Source of the DNA: Minisyncoccota bacterium
GTDB lineage: Bacteria > Patescibacteriota > Minisyncoccia > Phycocordibacterales > UBA9973
Assembly: GCA_016649835.1 (NCBI GenBank)
Contig: JAENWX010000005.1
Span: 1 to 32,324, forward strand
Length of the DNA: 32,324 nt
Reading direction: 5' to 3'
The stretch's first letter is position 1; each line of letters starts with the position of its first letter. This document shows positions 1-7,598 of this stretch, piece by piece. Below the pieces are notes generated by a model. The model was not told the origin of the DNA, did no database searches, and saw only the letters and a list, made by a program, of their open reading frames with translations. The translations under genes and the position numbers were made by a program.

Positions 1-424
1 AGCCGTCGCTCGTCTTATAAGCGAAACCTTTTTCTTCAAGTTTCTGAATCAAGACAACCATTTCATTGATATAATCTGTAGCCTTGGTGTAAGTATCCGC
101 AGGAAGAATGTTCAAAAGGTCTCTGTCTTTATAAAATTCATTTGTATAGAATTCAGTTAATTCTTTTAGTGTTCTATTTTGAGCTTGAACTTCGCGAATA
201 ATTTTGTCCTCAACGTCAGTTATATTCATGACATGGTTTACATTATAGCCACTATATTTCAAGTATCTTTTAAGCAAATCAGTGAATATATAAGCACGCC
301 AATTACCTATATGAAGGTGATTGTATACCGTTGGACCACATGTATATAAGCCCACTTTATTATCATTAATTGGGGTAAAAACTTCTTTTTCTCTTGAAAG
401 GGTATTAAATATTACTAAAGACAT
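1..424 (-). CDS. cysS: Cysteinyl-tRNA synthetase, N-terminal part (runs off window)
   Basis: Charges tRNA-Cys with cysteine in the cytoplasm. Reading the minus strand from the ATG at 424 gives about 141 residues without a stop, starting MSLVIFNTLSREKEVF and containing YTCGPTVYNHLHIGN, the zinc-Cys plus HIGH-type signature of class I CysRS, followed by NVNHVMNITDVEDKI, also typical of the family. The C-terminal part, with the KMSKS loop and anticodon domain, lies beyond the left edge. The start overlaps the end of the upstream CorA-like gene by 20 nt in another frame, so the two are probably translationally coupled. Family assignment is firm; the start is supported by alignment of the first residues with the family. 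Confidence 0.95.
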   Translation of the reverse strand, partial: MSLVIFNTLSREKEVFTPINDNKVGLYTCGPTVYNHLHIGNWRAYIFTDLLKRYLKYSGYNVNHVMNITDVEDKIIREVQAQNRTLKELTEFYTNEFYKDRDLLNILPADTYTKATDYINEMVVLIQKLEEKGFAYKTSDG

Positions 425-1214
425 ATATAGATATTAACATTATAATTATTAAAGAAATAACTGATAAGGAAACCAATAATTTGATATTTTTGTGATTTTT
501 ATTTTCCCGTATTGAATTATTTAAGTTGTATAAATTATTTAGGTTTTTATTTTGAGATATCACCATCAGTCTAACCTCGTTGGATTCTTCTGTTATAACC
601 GATGAATAATTTTCAAAACGATCACCAAAAATTGAAACTAAATGATGGGATAAAGTTTTTAGAATTTTATTATGTGAACCAAGTATTTGTTCTACTTCGA
701 TTAATATTTTATTTTTATTAAAAACTAAAATCGGAATATTTTTATTATATGATTCAAATATTTGAGACTCTATTTCTTTTGTTTGAGATTCACTTTCCAG
801 CAACTGGTCTTTTAGACTTATGTATAAACTTTTAATTAAATAAAAAGACAACAAGTCTGTATGTTTTATCTGAAGTTGCTCAGGAAGAGTTGTGTCTATT
901 TCTAAATTATTTAAAAATTCTTTAAAGGCGATAACTGGCTTGTCGTGGATGGTCAAGATAAAACTATTATTGATAATAATTGATATTTTGTTATTAATAA
1001 CCTTGTTTTCTTTTAGTAATATTTGAGGAAAATAAAGTGAGGTAAAAATACAACCATTATTTAGTGTAGTTTTAGAGTCGTCGGTATTTGTTCTTATTTC
1101 TTCTTCTATAGATAAGGGGATAGAATATTGCTCTATAACGTGAAGAATTTCCTCTTCGCTTGGTGCCTCTAAATCTACCCAGGCTAACTCTTTATGTCTA
1201 TATTTTGATATCAT
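405..1214 (-). CDS. CorA-like membrane protein, truncated before the GMN motif
   Basis: 269 residues. The N-terminal part resembles the cytoplasmic domain of CorA-type divalent cation channels (WVDLEAPSEEEI near the start, then SFILTIHDKPVIAFKEF around residues 84-100), followed by a long helical stretch. Only one hydrophobic segment is present, at about residues 247-267, and the protein ends IYVFSNI where CorA proteins normally have the YGMN motif at the end of TM1. TM2 and the selectivity motif are missing. The stop lies inside the first codons of cysS, so the shortened end is a fixed gene overlap and not an obvious sequencing frameshift. Transport of Mg2+ is therefore doubtful; it could be a degenerate subunit or a membrane-anchored regulator. 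Confidence 0.75.
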   Translation of the reverse strand: MISKYRHKELAWVDLEAPSEEEILHVIEQYSIPLSIEEEIRTNTDDSKTTLNNGCIFTSLYFPQILLKENKVINNKISIIINNSFILTIHDKPVIAFKEFLNNLEIDTTLPEQLQIKHTDLLSFYLIKSLYISLKDQLLESESQTKEIESQIFESYNKNIPILVFNKNKILIEVEQILGSHNKILKTLSHHLVSIFGDRFENYSSVITEESNEVRLMVISQNKNLNNLYNLNNSIRENKNHKNIKLLVSLSVISLIIIMLISIYVFSNI

Positions 1215-1244
1215 ATAGGTAATATTATAACCTTTATAAAGGTT
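1215..1244 (-). promoter_or_regulatory. Promoter of the CorA-like gene with a 16-bp palindrome
   Basis: On the minus strand a perfect TATAAT (1224-1229) ends 9 nt before the ATG, so the transcript would be nearly leaderless. The perfect palindrome AACCTTTATAAAGGTT (1229-1244) abuts and overlaps the -10 by one base, where a repressor or activator could bind. The promoter is read from sequence; the operator role is inference. Confidence 0.5.
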
Positions 1245-1300
1245 TTTACAAAATAATTTTATCCTTATTTACTCTGTCATTTTTCTATTATGGAATTTAG

Positions 1301-1437
1301 GGCTTGCCCCCACACCTACTTTTCTATTATTATGCTTTTTATTCTAAATTTAGAAATATTCAGGATTGCCTCGAAACCCACTTTTCTATTATTGTGCCTT
1401 AAGCCTGTTTGAGGACTTGGGCTTGCCCCCACACCTA
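1301..1437. repeat. Degenerate direct repeats upstream of rplU
   Basis: A motif GGCTTGCCCCCACACCTA followed by CTTTTCTATTATT occurs at 1301-1332, in degenerate form at 1363-1394, and its first half again at 1420-1437. A lone TTTTCTATTAT is at 1281. The spacing is about 57-62 nt. The last copy forms the left arm of the large hairpin at 1425-1489. No gene is seen between 1215 and 1572. The function is unknown. Confidence 0.6.
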
Positions 1438-1489
1438 TATTTTTATGGCAGGCTAAAAAAGCCTGCCATAAAAATATAGGTGTGGGGGC
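1425..1489. repeat. 30-bp perfect inverted repeat just before the rplU promoter
   Basis: The arms 1425-1453 and 1461-1489 are exact reverse complements over 29 bp, and T1454/A1460 makes 30, around a five-A loop. The arm begins GCCCCCACACC and ends GGCAGGC, far more GC-rich than its surroundings. It is followed by TTGCTTTTTTC, so it could terminate transcription entering rplU, but the neighbouring gene is divergent and no upstream transcript is evident. The -35 box of rplU begins at the next base. Confidence 0.8.
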
Positions 1490-1518
1490 TTGCTTTTTTC
1501 AAAACTTTTGTGTATTAT
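1490..1518 (+). promoter_or_regulatory. rplU promoter
   Basis: TTGCTT (1490-1495), 17 nt spacer, TATTAT (1513-1518). The expected start is near 1525, giving a leader of about 48 nt. It directly abuts the 30-bp hairpin. Confidence 0.55.
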
Positions 1519-1572
1519 AGTTCTTATCCAGTGATTCCATGTATTAATGGATATCTAAGGATAAAATCAATT

Positions 1573-1944
1573 ATGCCTAAAACAATCAAAACCGCAGCAA
1601 AAACAAAAAAAGCAGCTCCAGAAAATTTGGAGTTTGCCGTTATTCTTACAGGTGGCAAACAGTACAAAGTGGCTGTTGGCGATGTATTAAAAGTTGAAAA
1701 GCTTGATGGCGAATTTAAAGTTGGTGACAAGATAATTTTTGACAAAGTTTTACTAGTAGACAACGGTACAGACACAACAATCGGAACTCCATACATAGAC
1801 AAAGCTACAGTAGAGTCATTGTTTCAAAGACATGGTAGAGCTAAAAAAGTTGTTGTTGTTAAATACAAACAAAAAAGTAGATACTTAAAGAAAAATGGTC
1901 ACAAGCAACCATTTATAGAAGTTAAAATCTCAGCAATCAAATAA
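1573..1944 (+). CDS. rplU: 50S ribosomal protein L21
   Basis: Binds 23S rRNA in the large subunit. The family core begins FAVILTGGKQYKVAVGDVLKVEKL and continues to the conserved VESLFQRHGRAKKVVVVKYKQKSRYLKKNGHKQPFIEVKI region. The ATG at 1573 is preferred: an upstream in-frame ATG at 1480 lies inside the hairpin and would add a hydrophobic non-family extension. From 1573 there is still a lysine/alanine-rich extension of about 19 residues before the L21 core. rpmA, the usual partner, does not follow; the gene ends in a bidirectional terminator facing recR. Confidence 0.95.
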   Translation: MPKTIKTAAKTKKAAPENLEFAVILTGGKQYKVAVGDVLKVEKLDGEFKVGDKIIFDKVLLVDNGTDTTIGTPYIDKATVESLFQRHGRAKKVVVVKYKQKSRYLKKNGHKQPFIEVKISAIK

Positions 1945-1950
1945 ATCTCA

Positions 1951-1986
1951 ATATAAAACACCACTCATATGAGTGGTGTTTTATAT
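1951..1986. terminator. Bidirectional terminator between rplU and recR
   Basis: A perfect 36-nt palindrome with 18-nt half ATATAAAACACCACTCAT, A-rich on the left and T-rich on the right. It lies between two convergent genes that end at 1944 and 1994, the normal place for a shared rho-independent terminator. Confidence 0.9.
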
Positions 1987-1993
1987 TTTTGTT

Positions 1994-2644
1994 TTATGCT
2001 CTATTTTTGAGGGCGTTTTTAATTGTTTCTCCGTCGGAGTATTCAAGTTCTGTTCCAGTAGAAAGACCACGACCAAGTGATACAATTTTAAAGCCATATT
2101 TATTTTGTAACGAAGACAATTGCTCTCTTAAATACATATCAGTATGTTCACCTTGAGGATTTAAAGAAAGAGCAATGATAACTTCGTCTAAGTTGTCCCC
2201 GCCTGAATCGCCATGCGAAGCATTGCGGGCAGGATTTTTAGAACGGCCTTCAACGATACTTTGTAATTCTTTAAGTCTCAAAAAACTGGGAGTTTCTTTT
2301 GTTACAATTGGGGCCAATCCTCCAAGTATAAAATACATTCCAGAATAATTTTTACTTCTCTTTATATTTTCATAGTCAGCATCTTTTTCAACAATCAAAA
2401 GGGAGGTTCTATTTGTTTTTGTATTACTACACACATCACAAAGCTGATTTTGTTCTCCTTTAAAAAATAAAAAACACGAAGGACACTGATGAATAATATC
2501 CTTGAGCTTTAGAATACTATCACCAAGTTCTTTTGCATAGTTTGGATTTTTATGAAGCAAAAAATAAACAAAACGCTTTGCTTGTCTTTCTCCTATTCCA
2601 GGAAATTCTTTAAAGTATTCTGTTAATTTTTCTATTGGGTCCAT
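1994..2644 (-). CDS. recR: Recombination protein RecR
   Basis: Acts with RecO/RecF in loading RecA at gaps. Family features: a helix-hairpin-helix start (EFPGIGERQAKRFVYFLL), a zinc finger with Cys54, Cys57, Cys69 and Cys72, a TOPRIM domain beginning LLIVEKDADYENI, and a C-terminal SLGRGLSTGTELEYSD segment. The ATG at 2644 (MDPIEKLTEY) is chosen over one 36 nt upstream because it matches the family start and directly follows the 118-nt leader element. Residues 138-150 (PARNASHGDSGGD) are encoded by a GC-rich palindrome and look like an in-frame insertion in the TOPRIM domain. It lies downstream of dnaB on the same strand. Confidence 0.95.
   Translation of the reverse strand: MDPIEKLTEYFKEFPGIGERQAKRFVYFLLHKNPNYAKELGDSILKLKDIIHQCPSCFLFFKGEQNQLCDVCSNTKTNRTSLLIVEKDADYENIKRSKNYSGMYFILGGLAPIVTKETPSFLRLKELQSIVEGRSKNPARNASHGDSGGDNLDEVIIALSLNPQGEHTDMYLREQLSSLQNKYGFKIVSLGRGLSTGTELEYSDGETIKNALKNRA
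2197..2232. repeat. GC-rich palindromic insert inside recR
   Basis: On the minus strand the segment reads CCCGC, then ATGC-TTC-GCAT, then GCGGGG, a nested hairpin much richer in GC than the gene around it. It stays in frame and encodes a non-family stretch of RecR. It resembles the palindromic in-frame elements known from Rickettsia (RPE); relation to them is only by analogy. Confidence 0.5.
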
Positions 2645-2762
2645 CCCGTTTAGAAGCAGGTCGCGGTCGTTATTTAACAACTTTAACCTTACTTATTATT
2701 AATTAAATATATTTTTGTAATAATTTTATCCTATAAAAACCGTGACCGCGGCTTCTAATGGG
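2645..2762 (-). promoter_or_regulatory. 118-nt start-abutting leader element, recR copy
   Basis: On the minus strand it begins CCCATTAGAAGCCGCGGTCA (2762 downward) and ends GACCGCGACCTGCTTC then TAAACGGG directly before the ATG at 2644. TTAGAAGC pairs with GCTTCTAA, then CGCGGTC pairs with GACCGCG after a bulge of ACCT on the 3' side. Both ends are almost identical to the trpS copy while the interior differs. It starts 16 nt after the dnaB stop, so it may act as an intercistronic element; no clear -10 precedes it. The 3' arm has one extra A and the 5' arm one G-to-A change. Confidence 0.8.
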
Positions 2763-2778
2763 ATCCATTCCATTCTTT

Positions 2779-4161
2779 TTAAAATTCATCCATAGCAGAC
2801 GAAGGGGCTGAGGCACTGTACTTGTTTGATTTATCAATAGACATAAAAGATGTAGTCTTTTCGTCAAAATACAAATCAACCTTACCAACTGGGCCGTTAC
2901 GGTGTTTTTCAATTAAAATTTCTGCTATATTAGTCTTTTCACTTTCATCTTTTCCTTTGTCTTCACGGTGAATAAACATTACGATATCAGCATCTTGTTC
3001 GATAGAACCTGAGTCACGAAGGTCAGATAGACGAGGGCGACCTCCACGAGATTCAACAGCACGAGAAAGCTGGGAAAGAGCCATAACAGGAACATCAAAT
3101 TCTTTTGCGAGAGCTTTTAGTGAACGTGATATTTCAGTAACTTGGTTTACCATGTTGTCATAATTTTTTGAAGTAGACATGAGCTGCAAGTAATCCACGA
3201 TAATCAAACCAATACCTTTTTCTGCTCTTATACGACGACAAACAGAACGCATTCTTATTATAGAATTTCCTGCCATATCATCAACATAAATAGGAGCCTT
3301 TGATAAAGTATCTAGAGAGTCGCGTATCTTTGCAAATTCTCCTTCAGAAGATAAGTTACCAGTTCTTAGTTTCCAAGCATCTACTCTGGATTGAGCGGCT
3401 AGCATTCTGTCTACTAATTGTTGAGTACTCATTTCTAAAGAAAAGATTACAGTTGGTGTCCCGTGGTTAAGTGCAGCTTGGCGGGCAATGTCTAAGGCTA
3501 GAGTTGTTTTACCCATAGATGGACGCGCGGCTAAAATTATTAAGTCAGATTTTTGAAGACCAGAAAGATATTGGTCTAAATCGTGGAATCCTGTTGGAAC
3601 ACCTCGAAGCTCACCTTTATTTTCATGAAGTTTTTCTAAACGTTCCCATGCTTCAGGCAAACTATCTTTCAATAATTGATATGAATGACTTCCAGCTCCA
3701 TTATTTATTCCCATCATCTTTTTTTCTGCTTGGTCTAATATTTCAAAAACATCTTCTACATCATCACGAAAACCAAGCTCAGAAATATGATCACCGGCTT
3801 CAATTATTTTTCTTAGAATATTTTTTTTACTAACTATATCTGAATAATATTTTATATTAGTAGAAGCAGGAACAGAATTAGTTAATTCACTTAAGTAACT
3901 ACTTCCTCCTATTTGATCAAGTAGTCCTTTTTCTTCAAGTTTATGTGAGACAGAAAGAATATCTATAGGCTCTCCTTTACTTGAAAGCTCTAACATTATT
4001 TTATAAATATTTGAGTGTTTTGCTGCGTAAAATGTTTCAACATTAATCATGTCATTTATTTCATGAATAGCTCCTGGTCGGAGCATAATAGAGCCCAAGA
4101 TTGCTCTCTCCGCATCTATGCTTTGTGGGGGAACTCGAAGTTTTGTTTTTTTGTCTGTCAT
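2779..4161 (-). CDS. dnaB: Replicative DNA helicase DnaB
   Basis: Hexameric 5'-3' helicase at the replication fork. 460 residues, the normal length. It has an N-terminal collar domain (PPQSIDAERAILGSIML at 11-27) and a RecA-fold domain with Walker A ARPSMGKT at 212-219, the ESRGGRPRLSDLRDSGSIEQDAD region and a KHRNGPVG tail. No intein is present. The start ATG at 4161 gives MTDKKTKLRVPPQS and touches the end of an upstream 118-nt leader element. It is probably co-transcribed with recR. Confidence 0.97.
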   Translation of the reverse strand: MTDKKTKLRVPPQSIDAERAILGSIMLRPGAIHEINDMINVETFYAAKHSNIYKIMLELSSKGEPIDILSVSHKLEEKGLLDQIGGSSYLSELTNSVPASTNIKYYSDIVSKKNILRKIIEAGDHISELGFRDDVEDVFEILDQAEKKMMGINNGAGSHSYQLLKDSLPEAWERLEKLHENKGELRGVPTGFHDLDQYLSGLQKSDLIILAARPSMGKTTLALDIARQAALNHGTPTVIFSLEMSTQQLVDRMLAAQSRVDAWKLRTGNLSSEGEFAKIRDSLDTLSKAPIYVDDMAGNSIIRMRSVCRRIRAEKGIGLIIVDYLQLMSTSKNYDNMVNQVTEISRSLKALAKEFDVPVMALSQLSRAVESRGGRPRLSDLRDSGSIEQDADIVMFIHREDKGKDESEKTNIAEILIEKHRNGPVGKVDLYFDEKTTSFMSIDKSNKYSASAPSSAMDEF

Positions 4162-4279
4162 CCCGTTAGAAGTAGATAATCTTTAGATTATCGTACATAA
4201 AATTAAATAATAATGAGGAAATTTACCAAAACTTAACAACACCCTCATTTAGAAAATTACATGCATAACTTCTAACGGG
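4162..4279 (-). promoter_or_regulatory. 118-nt start-abutting leader element, dnaB copy
   Basis: On the minus strand CCCGTTAGAAGT (from 4279) pairs with ACTTCTAACGGG, which ends at 4162, the base before the dnaB ATG: a perfect 12-bp closing helix. A perfect small hairpin GATAATC-TAAA-GATTATC (4175-4192) stands 2 nt before the 3' arm. A purine tract GAGGG lies at nt 34-38 of the element. The interior is unrelated in sequence to the recR copy, yet the length is the same. Confidence 0.85.
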
Positions 4280-4291
4280 ATCATGGAAAGT

Positions 4292-4300
4292 ATTGTATCA
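4292..4300 (-). promoter_or_regulatory. Extended -10 promoter of dnaB
   Basis: The minus strand reads TGATACAAT, an extended -10 (TGnTACAAT). It ends 12 nt before the leader element, so the transcript should start a few bases upstream of CCCGTTAG. No strong -35 is visible. Confidence 0.65.
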
Positions 4301-4371
4301 CAATAAAATTTATCTGAAACTTGATTTTTCTAATAAATATGTGTGTAAAATGTGCAAAACTATTTATTTTT

Positions 4372-4380
4372 TGGTATTAT
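4372..4380 (+). promoter_or_regulatory. Extended -10 promoter of trpS
   Basis: TGGTATTAT, an extended -10, ends 12 nt before the leader element at 4393, the same spacing as for dnaB and the PfkB kinase. A weak TGTGCA lies in the -35 position. Confidence 0.6.
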
Positions 4381-4392
4381 AGAGGTACTTGT

Positions 4393-4507
4393 CCCGTTAG
4401 AAGCCGCGGTCACGGTTTTAAACGGATATATATAAATATTTAAATCAATAACAATTAATTATGTAGGATAAGGTTATAAATAATGACCGCGACCTGCTTC
4501 TAACGGG
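4393..4507 (+). promoter_or_regulatory. 115-nt start-abutting leader element, trpS copy
   Basis: Begins CCCGTTAGAAGCCGCGGTCA and ends TGACCGCGACCTGCTTC then TAACGGG, directly followed by the trpS ATG at 4508. CCCGTTAGAAGC pairs with GCTTCTAACGGG (12 bp) and CGCGGTCA with TGACCGCG (8 bp), separated only by a 4-nt ACCT bulge: a 20-bp closing helix. The central part is A/T-rich and has CGGA at nt 31-34. Confidence 0.87.
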
Positions 4508-5482
4508 ATGAAAATAAAAAGATTACTATCAGGAATACAGCCGTCGGGGACAATTCATATAGGTAATTATTTTGGTGCTATCAAACAATTCGTTGATATG
4601 CAGGATAATTACGATTCAACTATCTTTATAGCTGATTTACACGCTATTACGACTATACAAAACAAGGATGAGTTGTCGACAAACATTATAAATGTTGCTT
4701 TAGACTATCTTGCTTGTGGACTAGACCCCAATAAGGTCTGTCTATTTAAGCAATCCGATGTGCCAGAAGTTACTGAGCTTACATGGTATTTTAACTGTAT
4801 TACAACAATGCCGTTTTTAGAGAGAGCTACTTCATACAAAGATGCCCATATGAAAGCCAAAGAAGTAAATGTTGGCTTATTTGATTACCCAGTTCTTATG
4901 GCCGCAGATATATTAATTCAAGATGCAGATATTGTACCTGTTGGAGCAGACCAAAAACAACACGTAGAATACTCTCGCGATATAGCTCAGAAATTTAATA
5001 ATATATATGGCGATACTTTTAAATTACCAGAACCATTAATACTAAAACATGTAGCAATAGTTCCTGGTGTAGATGGCAGAAAGATGAGTAAGAGTTACAA
5101 AAATACGATTCCACTTTTTGGAACCGATGATGAAATAAAAAAAGCTGTAATGAAAATAGTTACTGATTCAAAAATGCCCGAAGAACCAAAAAACCCCGAT
5201 GATTGTAATATTTTTACATTGCATAAACTTTTCTTAAAAGAGGATGAATTAAATTCATTACGCGAGAGATACACAAAGGGTGGTCTTGGTTATAAAGAAT
5301 CAAAAGATATGTTACTCGTAGAAATTATAGATTTTATAAAACCAATGAGAGATAAAAGAGAAATGTATGCAAAAGATTTAGATAAGGTGCGGGAAATATT
5401 AAAAGAAGGAGCAAAAAAAGCAAAGATTGTCGCACTAAAAAAGATTCAAATTATTAGAGATAACGTAGGGATAAATATTTAA
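4508..5482 (+). CDS. trpS: Tryptophanyl-tRNA synthetase
   Basis: Class I synthetase charging tRNA-Trp. 324 residues, normal for the bacterial family. The HIGH-type motif is PSGTIHIGN at 12-20 and the KMSKS loop is exact at 192-196 (GRKMSKSYKN). The start is fixed by the family N-terminus (MKIKRLLSGIQPSG) and by the leader element that ends at the preceding base. It is the first gene of a closely spaced plus-strand run reaching ftsW. Confidence 0.97.
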   Translation: MKIKRLLSGIQPSGTIHIGNYFGAIKQFVDMQDNYDSTIFIADLHAITTIQNKDELSTNIINVALDYLACGLDPNKVCLFKQSDVPEVTELTWYFNCITTMPFLERATSYKDAHMKAKEVNVGLFDYPVLMAADILIQDADIVPVGADQKQHVEYSRDIAQKFNNIYGDTFKLPEPLILKHVAIVPGVDGRKMSKSYKNTIPLFGTDDEIKKAVMKIVTDSKMPEEPKNPDDCNIFTLHKLFLKEDELNSLRERYTKGGLGYKESKDMLLVEIIDFIKPMRDKREMYAKDLDKVREILKEGAKKAKIVALKKIQIIRDNVGINI

Positions 5483-5485
5483 TTT

Positions 5486-5698
5486 ATGAAATATATAGCT
5501 ACACTTCTTCTCATTATTTTAAATTTATTTGCAGTACCTTTAAACATGCTGTATATGAAAGTTCAAAAATGGTATTTACCGATGTGGAAAAAAGATAAAA
5601 TTATTTATTTCGCATTCGCTCCATTTTATTGGATTTTAGTAGGATTAACATTTTTATTCGGATATCCATGTGACATTTTAGCAAAACTTGCGCATTAA
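5486..5698 (+). CDS. Small two-helix membrane protein of unknown function
   Basis: 70 residues, beginning 3 nt after the trpS stop. Hydrophobic segments lie at about residues 3-24 and 41-62, joined by a basic, aromatic stretch (KVQKWYLPMWKKDK). I recognise no family. Its position between trpS and aspS suggests co-transcription rather than a related function. Confidence 0.65.
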   Translation: MKYIATLLLIILNLFAVPLNMLYMKVQKWYLPMWKKDKIIYFAFAPFYWILVGLTFLFGYPCDILAKLAH

Positions 5699-5719
5699 TA
5701 ATATAAACTTTAATAATAT

Positions 5720-7141
5720 ATGACAGAAAGAAAATACATAAAAGATTTAAATAGTTTCGTTGGTCAAGAAGTGGTAATAGCTGGCTGGGTAGATGTGCGT
5801 CGTGACCAAGGAAAATTAGTCTTTATGGACATGAGAGACATGACCGGTATAACTCAATGTGTAGTATTGCCAAACCACACTGAAGCTATGGAGTCTGTAA
5901 AAGAAGTTAGAACTGAATGGGTTCTTCGTATTACAGGTATAGTAAACAAGCGTCCAGAGAGAAATATAAAAGAAGGTATTTTAAATGGAGATATCGAATT
6001 AGAAATTACTGCGATAAAAATACTCAACAAAGCAAACACTCCACCTTTTGATGTTACAACAGACGGAAGAGAGATAGGTGAGGAAATACGCTTGAAATAT
6101 AGATATTTAGACCTACGTCGTCCTCGTATGCAAAAAAATATAAGGAATAGACACCACTTGGCAAAATTTGTCCGAGATTTCTTGGATAAAGAATTATTTA
6201 CTGAAATAGAAACTCCTATATTGACCAAATCAACACCCGAAGGAGCTCGTGACTATATTGTCCCATCTCGTTTATACAAGGGTATGTTTTATGCCCTTCC
6301 TCAATCTCCACAACAATACAAGCAATTACTAATGGCCAGTGGTATGGAAAAGTATTTTCAAATTGCTAGATGTATGAGAGATGAAGATACAAGAGGTGAC
6401 AGACAACCAGAATTTACTCAACTAGATTTAGAAATGAGTTTTGTTGAAAAAGAAGATGTGATGGAAATAAACGAACGTCTTTTGATTGCATTGGTTGCAA
6501 AACTTTATCCAAACAAAAAAATTCAAGAAGTTCCTTTTCCTAGAATTTCATATAAAGATGCGATGGAAAAATATGGTAACGATAGACCAGATATGCGTAA
6601 CGACAAAAATGATCCTGATTTACTTTCTTTTTGTTGGGTAGTAGAGTTTCCTTTCTTTGAAAGAACAGACAAATCTGATAATCCAAACACAGAAGGTGAA
6701 TGGACTTTCACACACAATCCATTTTCAGTCCCGATAAAAGAACACAAAGAGTGGCTACTTGAAAGAAAAAATCTTGGCGAAATACTTACATCACAATATG
6801 ACATTACTTTAAATGGATATGAAATAGGAGGAGGAAGTATTAGAGCTCACGAAGCAGAAACTCTTAAAAAAGTTTTACAAATTATTGGTCATAAAGATGA
6901 AGATATTGAAAGAAACTTTGGCCATATGTTAAGTGCCTTTCAAACAGGAACTCCTCCTCACGGTGGTATTGCTTGGGGTTTTGATAGACTTATTATGTTA
7001 CTTGAAAATGAACCAAATATTCGTGAAGTTATAGCTTTCCCTAAAACAGGCGAAGGTAAAGACTTGATGATGGAGTCGCCATCATCAGTTTCAGACAAAC
7101 AATTAAAAGAATTAGGAATAGAAATAACTAAAAAGAAATAA
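5720..7141 (+). CDS. aspS: Aspartyl-tRNA synthetase, compact form lacking the GAD domain
   Basis: Class IIb synthetase charging tRNA-Asp (possibly also tRNA-Asn). 473 residues against about 590 for a typical bacterial AspRS. The OB-fold anticodon domain occupies about 1-105. Motif 1 lies around TEIETPILTKSTPEGARDY (161-179), motif 2 around FQIARCMRDEDTRGDRQPEF (213-232), and motif 3 around GIAWGFDRLIMLL near 430. The YGNDRPDMR segment (285-293) runs within about ten residues into LLSFCWVVEFPFFE, so the roughly 100-residue GAD insertion is absent. Otherwise it is bacterial in sequence (QSPQQYKQLLM, RYLDLRRP). Confidence 0.95.
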   Translation: MTERKYIKDLNSFVGQEVVIAGWVDVRRDQGKLVFMDMRDMTGITQCVVLPNHTEAMESVKEVRTEWVLRITGIVNKRPERNIKEGILNGDIELEITAIKILNKANTPPFDVTTDGREIGEEIRLKYRYLDLRRPRMQKNIRNRHHLAKFVRDFLDKELFTEIETPILTKSTPEGARDYIVPSRLYKGMFYALPQSPQQYKQLLMASGMEKYFQIARCMRDEDTRGDRQPEFTQLDLEMSFVEKEDVMEINERLLIALVAKLYPNKKIQEVPFPRISYKDAMEKYGNDRPDMRNDKNDPDLLSFCWVVEFPFFERTDKSDNPNTEGEWTFTHNPFSVPIKEHKEWLLERKNLGEILTSQYDITLNGYEIGGGSIRAHEAETLKKVLQIIGHKDEDIERNFGHMLSAFQTGTPPHGGIAWGFDRLIMLLENEPNIREVIAFPKTGEGKDLMMESPSSVSDKQLKELGIEITKKK

Positions 7142-7143
7142 TT

Positions 7144-7596
7144 ATGGATGCATGTATATTTTGTAAAATTGTAAAAGGAGAAATTCATTCCCATAAAATA
7201 TGGGAGGATGAAAAGCATTTAGCTTTTCTTACTATATTTCCAAACACTATTGGAGTTAGTGTGGTTATAACAAAAGAACACCATTCTAGTTATGCATTTA
7301 ATGCCTCAGACGAAATACTTTCTGGTTTGGTTCTTGCTTCAAAAAAGGTAGGGCTTTTGATAGATAGTAAATTCCCAGATGTAGGAAGAACAGCTATGGT
7401 TTTTGAAGGATTTGGTGTTGACCATTTACATTCAAAACTTTTCCCTATGCACGGCACTGCAAAAGAAGGATGGACTCGCATACCTTCTAACGTAGACAAA
7501 TTTTTTGATAATTATGAAGGATACATTTCAACACACGATTATAAACATGCCGACAATGAGTGGCTTGCAGAAATAGCAAAACAAATTACAGAATAA
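7144..7596 (+). CDS. HIT-family protein with altered histidine triad
   Basis: 150 residues. The N-terminus has the family's CIFCKIVKGEI start with a Cys4/Cys7 pair. The usual HxHxH triad near the C-terminus is GVDHLHSKLFPMHG: His94 and His96 are present but the third position is Lys98. Most HIT proteins are nucleotidyl hydrolases or transferases; the middle His is normally the nucleophile and is kept here, so activity may remain with a changed leaving-group site. The gene begins 2 nt after aspS. Confidence 0.85.
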   Translation: MDACIFCKIVKGEIHSHKIWEDEKHLAFLTIFPNTIGVSVVITKEHHSSYAFNASDEILSGLVLASKKVGLLIDSKFPDVGRTAMVFEGFGVDHLHSKLFPMHGTAKEGWTRIPSNVDKFFDNYEGYISTHDYKHADNEWLAEIAKQITE

Positions 7597-7598
7597 TC

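Noticed and set aside
1301-1437. CRISPR-like spacing of about 31-nt repeats with about 30-nt gaps
   Set aside because: Only two and a half copies, the middle one degenerate, no cas genes, and the last copy is the arm of a hairpin.
2645-2680. Upstream ATG of recR (2680)
   Set aside because: It would translate the leader element; the residues it adds (MLNNDRDLLLNG) are not part of the RecR family.
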